Below are positions 1-6,486 of a stretch of 6,634 bases of DNA, piece by piece. The notes below the pieces were generated by a model. The model saw nothing but the letters and a program-made list of their open reading frames with translations. It was not told where the DNA came from and searched no databases. The translations under genes and the position numbers were made by a program. Each line of letters starts with the position of its first letter. Within the stretch, counting starts at the first letter, position 1. Origin of the DNA: Clostridia bacterium (lineage in GTDB: Bacteria; Bacillota; Clostridia; Christensenellales; Aristaeellaceae); assembly GCA_009776385.1 (NCBI GenBank), contig WRFT01000107.1:1-6634 (forward strand), given 5' to 3'.

Positions 1-840
1 CCGGCTTCCGTCAAAAACAACGCGAACAGCCGGTAAGCGAAGTGCCAGTGTTTCTTGTTCCGGAGTGATGACGCCGAAAAGGCGCTTTCCCGCGTTAGAC
101 TTTGTGTGCAAAAAGACGTCATCTACTTTACCTTCCTCAACGATGCGCCCGTTATCCAAAATAGCCACATGCGTGCATATTTGGCGGATAACCGCCATCT
201 CATGCGTGATGACGACGATTGTTATGCCTAAGTTACGGTTGATTTGCTGAAGTAAACCGAGGATGGATTGCGTCGTCATCGGATCAAGAGAGGAGGTTGC
301 CTCATCACATAAAAGCACATTCGGATCGGAGGCTAAGGCTCTGGCGATAGCGACACGCTGCTTTTGGCCGCCCGATAATTGAGAGGGGTAGACGTTTGCC
401 TTATCCTCAAGGCCGACAATCTTCAGCAGTTCCATGGCGCGCCGGTCGGCTTTGACACCCCGGATACCCGTAATCTCCAGCGGGTATCGCACGTTTTTTA
501 ATACCGTTTTTTGCATTAAAAGGTTAAACTGTTGAAAAATCATGCTTACTTTTTTCCGTGTATCGCGTAACTCTTTTTGGCTCATCGTCAGGATGTTCAT
601 GCCGCCGACACAGACAGTGCCCTCAGTAGGAACATCGAGCCGGTTGATACAGCGAATCAGCGTGCTCTTCCCGGCGCCGCTAAGCCCGATGATACCATAT
701 ATATCTCCTTTGTGAATGGTCAGGCTGATACCGTCAAGCGCTATCACATCACCATCCGCTATATGATATATTTTTTTTAGCCGCTCGACCTGGATTACGG
801 GAATCCGTACGGCTCCGGTATCATCATTCATGCGTTCCAT
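1..840 (-). CDS. metN: Methionine ABC importer ATP-binding protein MetN (partial, C-terminus beyond left edge)
   Basis: Cytoplasmic ATPase of the MetNIQ methionine importer, which would pair with the permease MetI and the binding lipoprotein MetQ. The 280 codons present contain a full ABC nucleotide-binding domain: Walker A GLSGAGKST at residues 52-60, Q-loop FQQFNLL at 102-108, signature LSGGQKQR at 155-162, Walker B VLLCDEAT at 175-182 followed by SSLDP, and the switch histidine in THEM at 212-215. The GAGKSTLIR, FQxFNLL and DEATSxLDP wording is typical of MetN rather than of other amino-acid ABC ATPases. The last residues (VRVVFDG) look like the first strand of the C-terminal NIL domain, the methionine-sensing domain that inhibits transport, so about 50-70 residues are missing off the edge. 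The ATG at 840 is chosen because AAAGG lies 6 nt upstream; an in-frame ATG at 831 is less well placed. metI and metQ would be expected to the left. The gene is divergent from the L,D-transpeptidase. Confidence 0.93.
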   Translation of the reverse strand, partial: MERMNDDTGAVRIPVIQVERLKKIYHIADGDVIALDGISLTIHKGDIYGIIGLSGAGKSTLIRCINRLDVPTEGTVCVGGMNILTMSQKELRDTRKKVSMIFQQFNLLMQKTVLKNVRYPLEITGIRGVKADRRAMELLKIVGLEDKANVYPSQLSGGQKQRVAIARALASDPNVLLCDEATSSLDPMTTQSILGLLQQINRNLGITIVVITHEMAVIRQICTHVAILDNGRIVEEGKVDDVFLHTKSNAGKRLFGVITPEQETLALRLPAVRVVFDGSR

Positions 841-846
841 TTTCTA

Positions 847-851
847 CCTTT
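847..851 (-). promoter_or_regulatory. Ribosome binding site of metN
   Basis: AAAGG on the minus strand, 6 nt before the ATG at 840. It favours that start over the in-frame ATG nine bases further in. Confidence 0.7.
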
Positions 852-857
852 CGTCTT

Positions 858-892
858 TTCATTACGCTTTAAACAGAGCATTCCGTAATGAA
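858..892 (-). repeat. 9-bp perfect inverted repeat at the metN transcription start
   Basis: Arms TTCATTACG (858-866) and CGTAATGAA (884-892) are perfectly complementary around a 17-nt loop. On the minus strand the repeat begins about 8 nt after the predicted -10 box, so it covers the likely +1 and most of the short 5' leader and ends just before the metN ribosome binding site. It could be a repressor operator or a 5' stem-loop in the mRNA. No specific regulator is recognised. Confidence 0.6.
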
Positions 893-899
893 TTTTTAC

Positions 900-928
900 A
901 TAGTACATGATGGAAAATGGGTTGTCAA
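900..928 (-). promoter_or_regulatory. Sigma-A-type promoter for metN
   Basis: On the minus strand a perfect -35 box TTGACA (923-928) is followed, after exactly 17 bp, by TACTAT (900-905, 4 of 6 matches to TATAAT). Transcription would start near 893, giving a leader of about 53 nt. That is too short for a SAM riboswitch or T-box. Confidence 0.72.
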
Positions 929-1008
929 TACGAAAAAAGTAAGAAAACACGCCATTTTCGGAAAAACATAGTAAACACATATGCAATATATAAAATCATG
1001 CATACTAC

Positions 1009-1038
1009 TTGTCAAAGGTGTTACAGTTCGTATACAAT
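1009..1038 (+). promoter_or_regulatory. Sigma-A-type promoter for the L,D-transpeptidase
   Basis: TTGTCA (1009-1014, 5 of 6 to TTGACA) and TACAAT (1033-1038, 5 of 6 to TATAAT) are 18 bp apart. The predicted start of transcription near 1045 lies downstream of the first in-frame ATG at 981, which supports the internal TTG start at 1077. A 6-bp inverted repeat, TATGCA at 980-985 and TGCATA at 999-1004, lies just upstream of the -35 box and may be a regulatory site. Confidence 0.62.
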
Positions 1039-1066
1039 ACTGTCATAATATCATGGAACTGAGAGT

Positions 1067-1071
1067 AGGTG
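1067..1071 (+). promoter_or_regulatory. Ribosome binding site deciding a TTG start
   Basis: AGGTG, in the context GAGAGTAGGTG, lies 5 nt before the TTG at 1077. Neither in-frame ATG (981 and 1053) has a comparable purine-rich site at a proper distance, so this element is the main evidence for the TTG start. Confidence 0.6.
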
Positions 1072-1076
1072 CATCA

Positions 1077-2852
1077 TTGAGGAAAAAAAAGATATTACTG
1101 CTTCTTATAAGTTTGGTTCTTTTTGCAAGTTCTGTAATGGCTTTGTCAGAGAATGAAACGCATTTGGTATCAGATGATGGGATGGATTCAGGGTTGCCTG
1201 AAACGGCGAACATCCATTCATCTGTCATTCAAAGGGTGCTTCAGTACGGAGCGGAGGGTGAAGACGTTCTCTTCCTGCAGACACGGCTTCAGGAACTGGG
1301 GTATTATCGCGGTAACCTGTCAGGCTTATACCGCGAGGGTACTCGCGAAGCGATTCGCGTCTTTCAAAAGGATTATCGTCTGGCGGTCACGGGTGTAGCC
1401 GATGAGTTGACGCAGCAAACCTTGTCAACTGCAAAGTATCGGGAGTTAGCATATGGTTCATCCGGCGAGGATGTAAAGGCGCTTCAAACAAGGCTTATCG
1501 AACTGAAGTACTACAATGGAAAAATCAGCGGGAACTATCTTGATGGATCGACTTCAGCCATCGGTACGTTTCAAAAAAGACATGGTTTATCCTCAACGGG
1601 CCGCGCGGATATCGCTACGCAGGAGCTTTTATATAGTTCGTATGCGCAGGCGAAGGACGCAAGCCCTGCGGCTTCACCCTCGCCTACGGTCATCTACTCG
1701 GGAGATGAAGAGGTAGTGGTAGCCGGAGACGGCGAGGCAATTGATTTTGAGGTGCTTAATAAAAACTATCAAAAAAAACTCCAACGAGGCAGCACGGGTA
1801 AGATAGTCAAGGATGTCCAAACGCGTTTAACAGAATTGGGGTTTTATTCGGGCCCTATTTCCGGTAACTACTTAAATCAGACCACCGACGCGGTGAAGCG
1901 TTTTCAAAAGTATAACGGGTTGGTTTCAGATGGTGTTACCGGGACGGATACATGGAATGCGTTGTTTAATGACGCGGAAGTCGTCAGCGTAAAATCCACA
2001 CCCCGTCCAACACCGATGCCGACGCCCATACCTTATTCTATGACAGTGGATGTCAACAACCAAATTGTCACGGTATACGGGTTGAATGAGGAAGGGAAGC
2101 ATAATGTTGTTGTCAGGCAGATGATTTGCTCTACGGGAAAAAAAGCAACGCCGAGTGATGTTGGCGATTGGGTTTTAGACGGACGCACCGCGCGCTGGTG
2201 CTATTTTCCCGCATACGGTTCTCATGCGCAATACTGGACACGCATTAACAAATCCATTGCTTTTCATTCGGTCATTTATAACAGCGTGAACACCATGGCC
2301 CTAAGCATCGGTTCTTATAATGCCCTTGGTTCCCGTGCCTCGCACGGATGCATTCGGTTGCTGGTAAGCGACGCGTTATGGGTTTACGAAAATGTTGGTA
2401 AAGGCACCGTCGTGACGATAACCGAAAAACTACCCCGGGATGAGGAACTAAACAAGTCGCTGCTTCCGCCGCCGCTCAATCGCAGTAACATGCTTCCACG
2501 AAGTACGCCTCAACCTACACCGAAACCTGTTTATATATCAGGAGGCGTCCCGCCTCAGATTACCAGAAACTTAAACACGGGTGTGGTCGGTGAAGATGTT
2601 TTTTGGCTGCAAATGAAGTTAAAAGAATTGGGGTATTATCACGGAAGCGTTACCGGCGGATATTATTCAGGTACTAAGGAAGCGGTCAAAGCATATCAAA
2701 AAGATAACGGGCTAAAGGCAGACGGTGTTGCGGGAAAACTGACCCAGGAAAAATTGTACGAAAAAGAGCTCGCAACACCCACACCGCCGCCGACTCCCCA
2801 ACCAACACCTGTCGTGATACCCACACCGGAAACCTCTCCGTCTCCGACATAA
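1077..2852 (+). CDS. Secreted L,D-transpeptidase (YkuD domain) with four peptidoglycan-binding repeats
   Basis: Extracytoplasmic enzyme expected to form 3-3 cross-links in peptidoglycan or attach ligands to it through a cysteine acyl-enzyme. Starting at TTG 1077 gives 591 residues with a classic signal peptide: basic MRKKK, a hydrophobic stretch to about residue 19, and a likely cleavage after VMA (20-22). PG_binding_1-like repeats lie at about 55-116, 123-185 and 235-296, each with an LQxxLxELxYYxG...SGxY...AVxxFQKxxGL pattern. The YkuD domain spans about 320-448, with His397 in FHSVIYN and the catalytic motif SHGCIR at 422-427 (Cys425). A fourth repeat follows at about 499-560, then a Pro/Thr-rich tail (567-591). 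Pro/Thr linkers at about 306-320 and 463-485 separate the modules. The longest frame begins at ATG 981, but that start lies upstream of the predicted promoter, lacks a ribosome binding site and would bury the signal peptide. The gene is monocistronic, divergent from metN. The family assignment is firm; the physiological role (vegetative wall, stress or spore) is not determined. Confidence 0.93.
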   Translation: MRKKKILLLLISLVLFASSVMALSENETHLVSDDGMDSGLPETANIHSSVIQRVLQYGAEGEDVLFLQTRLQELGYYRGNLSGLYREGTREAIRVFQKDYRLAVTGVADELTQQTLSTAKYRELAYGSSGEDVKALQTRLIELKYYNGKISGNYLDGSTSAIGTFQKRHGLSSTGRADIATQELLYSSYAQAKDASPAASPSPTVIYSGDEEVVVAGDGEAIDFEVLNKNYQKKLQRGSTGKIVKDVQTRLTELGFYSGPISGNYLNQTTDAVKRFQKYNGLVSDGVTGTDTWNALFNDAEVVSVKSTPRPTPMPTPIPYSMTVDVNNQIVTVYGLNEEGKHNVVVRQMICSTGKKATPSDVGDWVLDGRTARWCYFPAYGSHAQYWTRINKSIAFHSVIYNSVNTMALSIGSYNALGSRASHGCIRLLVSDALWVYENVGKGTVVTITEKLPRDEELNKSLLPPPLNRSNMLPRSTPQPTPKPVYISGGVPPQITRNLNTGVVGEDVFWLQMKLKELGYYHGSVTGGYYSGTKEAVKAYQKDNGLKADGVAGKLTQEKLYEKELATPTPPPTPQPTPVVIPTPETSPSPT

Positions 2853-2868
2853 AGGTGACCGATTAATA

Positions 2869-2912
2869 CCGTATTCATATAGAACGCAAGCTATATATTT
2901 TAATTTATACGG
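2869..2912. terminator. Weak AT-rich hairpin between convergent genes (possible bidirectional terminator)
   Basis: In the 63-bp gap between two converging stop codons, ATATAG (2877-2882) pairs with CTATAT (2891-2896) over an 8-nt loop, and the outer CCGTAT (2869-2874) pairs with ATACGG (2907-2912). The internal loop is lopsided (2 against 10 nt) and neither strand has a clean T-run after the stem, so this is a tentative call made mainly from position. Confidence 0.3.
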
Positions 2913-2915
2913 CGG

Positions 2916-3947
2916 TTACGGAATATCTATAAACTGTTTAAATTCAGTCAAAATGCCCATGCCATCCGGGTAATGGGCGGCGAACTGAGGAACCGCATGA
3001 CTGGGGAATGAGTTCCCTTCGATAAAAACAGGCCTCTCGGCTGTAACGGCTACATCCCAGGCAATGAACCGCATCTGCGGGATGACCTTTGAAGCGTCTT
3101 CACACAATTGGATACACGCGTTCCAGTGCGGTATGGTAAAGCCGGTTATCGCTTGATGCGTTATTGGATGGTGCTGAAAGACACGGCCTTGTTTGTCGGC
3201 GCCTACCGTCAATAGCGTACCGGTTGTTAAATCTACCCGTGCCGCCATACCCCCGCAATCGACATTATCGACGATTTGTCCGTTTCCGATACGTAAAAAC
3301 GCATATACAACGCCTTGCTTTTTATCGCCAAGTAGCGTAGCGATGCGTACAGTGTTCACAGAGGAAGGACATAACGCTTGCAACGCGGGATGTTGAATTA
3401 AAACCTCCTCAACGATGCAATCTCCGTTTTGGTGTAATCGCTCAAGGAATGCGGGCACATTCATTTCCCAATCCGTGGAACAATAGGATTGTATTCCGAT
3501 ACCGCTGGATCCTTCTATTGGTTTTACAATAACGCGATCATGGCGGCTTAAAAAAAGGCTTAACTGTTCAGCAGTTGTATCGGTATTAACAGCCATCCAT
3601 TCTCTGCCGATATGCTCACTAAAACATGTATTGAACTCCGCTTTATTATCAAACACATGCCAATAGGCCTTATCGTTCATACGGGCGACAATACGGTTGG
3701 AAATGCCGCGCGTAATAACCGTTTGGCGTTGTTTTCGGTTTAAATGATACATTTTTGCGATTCTGTAATCCGTATAACCGGCATTGTATAAAAGAGCGCA
3801 CCAAATCATATCCAGCAACAGCCACACACGATTCCGCCCGGATTCCGGTTTAAGAACCCGTAGTGTTTCTGTCATTTTATTATAATTCGTCTTCGCCAGG
3901 CGAGAAAACAGGTATCGAATGCGACTTAATGCCATGTTATCATACAT
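2916..3947 (-). CDS. Sugar-transfer-associated ATP-grasp family protein
   Basis: Soluble 343-residue protein of the ATP-grasp superfamily, resembling the ATPgrasp_ST family (Pfam PF14397). Such proteins are often found near polysaccharide or glycan genes and are presumed ligases of unknown substrate. ATP-binding features include VKPIEGSSGIGI at 141-152 (Lys142 and the glycine-rich loop) and Glu180-Glu181 of the IVEEV strand. Family-like motifs follow: HP at 186-187, SVNTVR at 196-201, RIGNGQIVDN at 219-228, GG at 232-233, AWDVA at 296-300, and the C-terminal metal-binding IEGN at 309-312. The N-terminal ~90 residues are basic and helical-looking. There is no signal peptide. The ATG at 3947 overlaps the end of ychF by 8 bp; another ATG at 3935 falls 4 nt after the ychF stop. 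Neither has a visible Shine-Dalgarno, so translation probably depends on ribosomes finishing ychF. No sugar-transfer gene is visible beside it here. The family is confident; the function is not known. Confidence 0.88.
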   Translation of the reverse strand: MYDNMALSRIRYLFSRLAKTNYNKMTETLRVLKPESGRNRVWLLLDMIWCALLYNAGYTDYRIAKMYHLNRKQRQTVITRGISNRIVARMNDKAYWHVFDNKAEFNTCFSEHIGREWMAVNTDTTAEQLSLFLSRHDRVIVKPIEGSSGIGIQSYCSTDWEMNVPAFLERLHQNGDCIVEEVLIQHPALQALCPSSVNTVRIATLLGDKKQGVVYAFLRIGNGQIVDNVDCGGMAARVDLTTGTLLTVGADKQGRVFQHHPITHQAITGFTIPHWNACIQLCEDASKVIPQMRFIAWDVAVTAERPVFIEGNSFPSHAVPQFAAHYPDGMGILTEFKQFIDIP

Positions 3948-5037
3948 TAAAGCGAATTAACGCGATATCTCCGTCCTTCATAACGTACTCTTTGCCTTCG
4001 GAATGTACTAGCCCCTTCTCTTTACAAGCCGTCATACTTCCTTCTTGGATAAAAACATCAAATGGAACCACCTCAGCTCTGATGAAGCCTTTTTCAAAGT
4101 CGGTGTGTATTTTCCCGGCGGCTTGCGGGGCTTTCGTTCCTGCTTTTATCGTCCATGCGCGGCATTCATCAGGTCCGACGGTCATGAAAGAAATTAATCC
4201 GAGCAGTCTGTAACTGGCGCTAATCAAACGATCCAATCCGCTTTTTTCAAGCCCCAGATAGGTAAAAAACTCATTCCTTTCGGATGCGTCCATCAAGGCC
4301 ATATCCGCTTCAATCTTAGCGCTAATGACAAATGTTTCCGAGTTTTCCTTGCGGGCATGTTCTGTAATTTCTTGAATAAATGTGTTTGGAGGCGCCGATC
4401 CGTCCATTTCCGCTTCGGAAATGTTTGCGGCATAAATAACCGGTTTTTCTGTCAATAAAAACCATGATTCCAGAGTCGTGCGTTCCAAATCGGTTACTAC
4501 AAGTGATCTGGCCGGGTACCCGTTGTTTAAATGCGCTATCAGTTTATCGGTTAACGTAATCTCTTCCGCGTACCGCTTCTCTCCGGATTTGAGCATCTTT
4601 TCAGCCTTATCCCGCCTGCGTTGAAGGACATCTAAATCGGCGTAAATCAGCTCGAGGTTGATAATTTCAATGTCTCTTAAGGGTTGGATGGAGCCTTCAA
4701 CATGTGTCACATTTTCATCATGATAGCAGCGCACGACATGGATGATGGCATCGACTTCCCTGACATGCGATAAAAACCTGTTACCCAGCCCTTCACCATG
4801 GCTTGCACCCTTGACCAGACCCGCGATATCAACGAACTCGACAGAGGCCGGCACTACTTTTTTTGGATGATAAACAGATGCAAGCGCATACAACCTATCA
4901 TCCGGAACCGGAACGATGCCTGTATTGGGTTCTATAGTGCAAAAGGGATAATTGGCCGCTTGCGCTCCCGCTTTGGTCAGCGCGTTAAAAAGCGTGCTCT
5001 TACCAACATTCGGTAATCCGATAACACCCAGTTTCAT
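3940..5037 (-). CDS. ychF: Redox-/ribosome-associated ATPase YchF (Obg-family, OLA1 homologue)
   Basis: Cytoplasmic P-loop NTPase of the Obg/TRAFAC class that binds ribosomes and, in studied members, prefers ATP to GTP. Its 365 residues match the usual length of about 363-366. Visible motifs are G1 GLPNVGKST at 7-15, the G3 region DIAGLVKGASHGEGLGN at 70-86, and the altered G4 motif NISE at 205-208 in place of NKxD, which underlies ATP preference in the family. G5 is ISA at 238-240. A coiled-coil arm is likely around 120-175, and a C-terminal TGS domain spans about 281-364 (FMTVGPDECRAWTIKAGTKAPQAAGKIH begins it). His112 in the NVTHV segment probably corresponds to the functional His114 of the E. 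coli protein, judged by eye. The ATG at 5037 has the site AAGGTGAG 6 nt upstream. The gene follows the lipoprotein gene by 69 bp and overlaps the ATP-grasp gene by 8 bp, so it is probably the middle gene of a three-gene unit. Confidence 0.97.
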   Translation of the reverse strand: MKLGVIGLPNVGKSTLFNALTKAGAQAANYPFCTIEPNTGIVPVPDDRLYALASVYHPKKVVPASVEFVDIAGLVKGASHGEGLGNRFLSHVREVDAIIHVVRCYHDENVTHVEGSIQPLRDIEIINLELIYADLDVLQRRRDKAEKMLKSGEKRYAEEITLTDKLIAHLNNGYPARSLVVTDLERTTLESWFLLTEKPVIYAANISEAEMDGSAPPNTFIQEITEHARKENSETFVISAKIEADMALMDASERNEFFTYLGLEKSGLDRLISASYRLLGLISFMTVGPDECRAWTIKAGTKAPQAAGKIHTDFEKGFIRAEVVPFDVFIQEGSMTACKEKGLVHSEGKEYVMKDGDIALIRFNV

Positions 5038-5043
5038 ATGGTT

Positions 5044-5051
5044 CTCACCTT
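5044..5051 (-). promoter_or_regulatory. Strong ribosome binding site of ychF, part of a palindrome
   Basis: AAGGTGAG lies 6 nt before the ychF ATG at 5037. Its AAGG lies inside the 12-bp palindrome CCTTACGTAAGG (5048-5059), so it could pair with the CTCCTT just upstream in the mRNA when that stretch is not held in the hairpin at 5056-5079. Confidence 0.75.
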
Positions 5052-5055
5052 ACGT

Positions 5056-5079
5056 AAGGAGATGTGTCGGCATCTCCTT
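5056..5079 (-). repeat. 9-bp perfect hairpin between the lipoprotein gene and ychF
   Basis: AAGGAGATG (plus strand 5056-5064) and CATCTCCTT (5071-5079) form a perfect 9-bp stem with a 6-nt loop, and the structure folds equally well on either strand. No T-run follows on either side, so it is not a standard intrinsic terminator. It may be an mRNA stability or processing element, a translational control element for ychF, or an attenuator between the two genes. Confidence 0.6.
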
Positions 5080-5106
5080 CAATGCTTCTTTGACCGTTTA
5101 CCGTTA

Positions 5107-6447
5107 TCAGTCTTTTAATGGGCGTGTGTCTACTTTAACAATATGCTCTTGACTCCATGTCTCCAGTTGAGCTGTATACGCTTCACTTTTCTTTTGAGTT
5201 AATTGTGTTACATCGTCCAAATCCTTTACTGTGTCAAAATCGACGGCTCCTTCTTGAATATCACCCGTATAGGCCAGTATTTGGATACCGTCGGATACAC
5301 GGATGTCCGCCTGCGTTATTTCACCCGGCGCTGTCAGAGCCATAGCCATCTCCACCATAACGCTGTTCTTTCCGGTAAAATCATTGCATATGGCATATCC
5401 GGTTGAGTTGTTAACAGTATTTAAATCCTTGCCAAACTCTGCCATCAGGGTGTCTAAATCATCACCGTCCGCGATTCTTTCACGAATAACGGTTATCGTA
5501 TCGGCTATGGCCGCGTAAGCGGATTCCTGTGCGCTGGACAATGCATCGTTTAAAGCGTCCCTCTCCGCTTGTGCACCGGTTAAATCCACGTGCAAAGCGG
5601 CAAGCGCGGCTGTCATATCCGCATCCATTTCCGAGTCTTCAAACGCGTCATACTCGGCAATACTGTTTCCCAATGATTGTATAAGCGTTTCCTTTTGGGT
5701 GATCTGTGTTTGCAAATCGGAAATAACCGCTTTATCTTGTTCTGTAAACTGAACGAGCAGGTTCTTGATATAGCGGTATCCGGCGGGGACATAGTAAATC
5801 TGTGAACCGGCGTTATAGGACAAACCGAAAGAGGAAAGATTAGATGCATAATCGGCTTGCGCGGAGGCGACGAGTTCGTCAAAGTTTAAGCGTGCTTCTT
5901 CTTCTGATACGGTCACGGGATCTGTTATCATCGCGTTCAATTTGCTTTTTAAATAAGTCCGCGTGGAAGCCTTAGCCACCGCTTCATCGGTATAACCCAT
6001 GGCGGTATACAAATCGTATACGGCAGCATCCATTTCTTCGCCTTCAAGTTCGGAACCGCTAAAGTAGTAAAGCTTAATCAAATCCAGTTCCTGCTGTTTA
6101 TCATCGGCGATTTGTTTATCTAATTCAAGCTGTTCTTCCTCTGTCAACTGATCGATACCGAGCAGCTGAATCATGTATTCTTCCAATGCTTCCCGGCGCA
6201 ATTCCTCTACGGCTGTGTCATAAAACATCTTTGCCGTGACTTCCCCGTAATAATTCCCGTAATAGGAGTAAAACTCATAGGCTATGCTATCCGCGACGTT
6301 CATCACATTCGCTTTTGTGTAGGCAATATCGCCTATGGATATAACTACGGTAGCCATATCAACCTGAACATCCTTTTCCACCAAAGCGCATCCGCACAAG
6401 GTAAGTGTCAAGAGCATAAGAAGCGAAAGAGTAAGGACCTTTTTCAT
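5107..6447 (-). CDS. PrsA/SurA-like lipoprotein with degenerate parvulin (PpiC) domain and coiled-coil insertion
   Basis: A 446-residue lipoprotein expected on the outer face of the membrane, where PrsA-type proteins help secreted proteins fold. The N-terminus is basic MKK, then a hydrophobic stretch and a lipobox LCGC with the lipidated Cys20. Residues ~34-175 are helical and resemble the SurA N-terminal chaperone domain. A parvulin-like domain starts with the strand YRYIKNLLV (224-232). It is interrupted by a ~70-residue, Gln/Glu/Asp/Ala-rich predicted coiled coil (about 236-305), then resumes with the IADGDDLDTLMAEFGKD helix (325-341), ALTAPGEIT (370-378) and the last strand DGIQILAY (386-393). 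The two histidines expected in active parvulins appear to be Asn229 and Gln389, so isomerase activity is doubtful and a chaperone role is more likely. The ATG at 6447 has AAAGGGAG 8 nt upstream. It is the first visible gene of the unit with ychF. The lipoprotein and general family are well supported; the domain boundaries are by eye. Confidence 0.85.
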   Translation of the reverse strand: MKKVLTLSLLMLLTLTLCGCALVEKDVQVDMATVVISIGDIAYTKANVMNVADSIAYEFYSYYGNYYGEVTAKMFYDTAVEELRREALEEYMIQLLGIDQLTEEEQLELDKQIADDKQQELDLIKLYYFSGSELEGEEMDAAVYDLYTAMGYTDEAVAKASTRTYLKSKLNAMITDPVTVSEEEARLNFDELVASAQADYASNLSSFGLSYNAGSQIYYVPAGYRYIKNLLVQFTEQDKAVISDLQTQITQKETLIQSLGNSIAEYDAFEDSEMDADMTAALAALHVDLTGAQAERDALNDALSSAQESAYAAIADTITVIRERIADGDDLDTLMAEFGKDLNTVNNSTGYAICNDFTGKNSVMVEMAMALTAPGEITQADIRVSDGIQILAYTGDIQEGAVDFDTVKDLDDVTQLTQKKSEAYTAQLETWSQEHIVKVDTRPLKD

Positions 6448-6455
6448 TGATGTTT

Positions 6456-6463
6456 CTCCCTTT
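6456..6463 (-). promoter_or_regulatory. Ribosome binding site of the PrsA/SurA-like lipoprotein gene
   Basis: AAAGGGAG on the minus strand lies 8 nt before the ATG at 6447 and confirms that start, which also gives a complete signal peptide. Confidence 0.75.
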
Positions 6464-6486
6464 CTTTGAGTACGAACTGCTCGTCC

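Noticed and set aside
577..780. 67-residue plus-strand open frame opposite metN
   Set aside because: It is the antisense shadow of the conserved MetN ATPase domain, with no start signals.
841..1076. SAM riboswitch (S-box) or methionine T-box upstream of metN
   Set aside because: No conserved S-box or T-box sequence was recognised, and the leader after the predicted promoter is only about 53 nt, too short for either.
5056..5079. Intrinsic terminator between the lipoprotein gene and ychF
   Set aside because: The stem is strong but no T-run follows on either strand, so it was listed as a hairpin of unknown role.
5613..5882. 89-residue minus-strand open frame inside the lipoprotein gene
   Set aside because: It lies in another frame of a well-supported gene, has no ribosome binding site and no protein-like composition.
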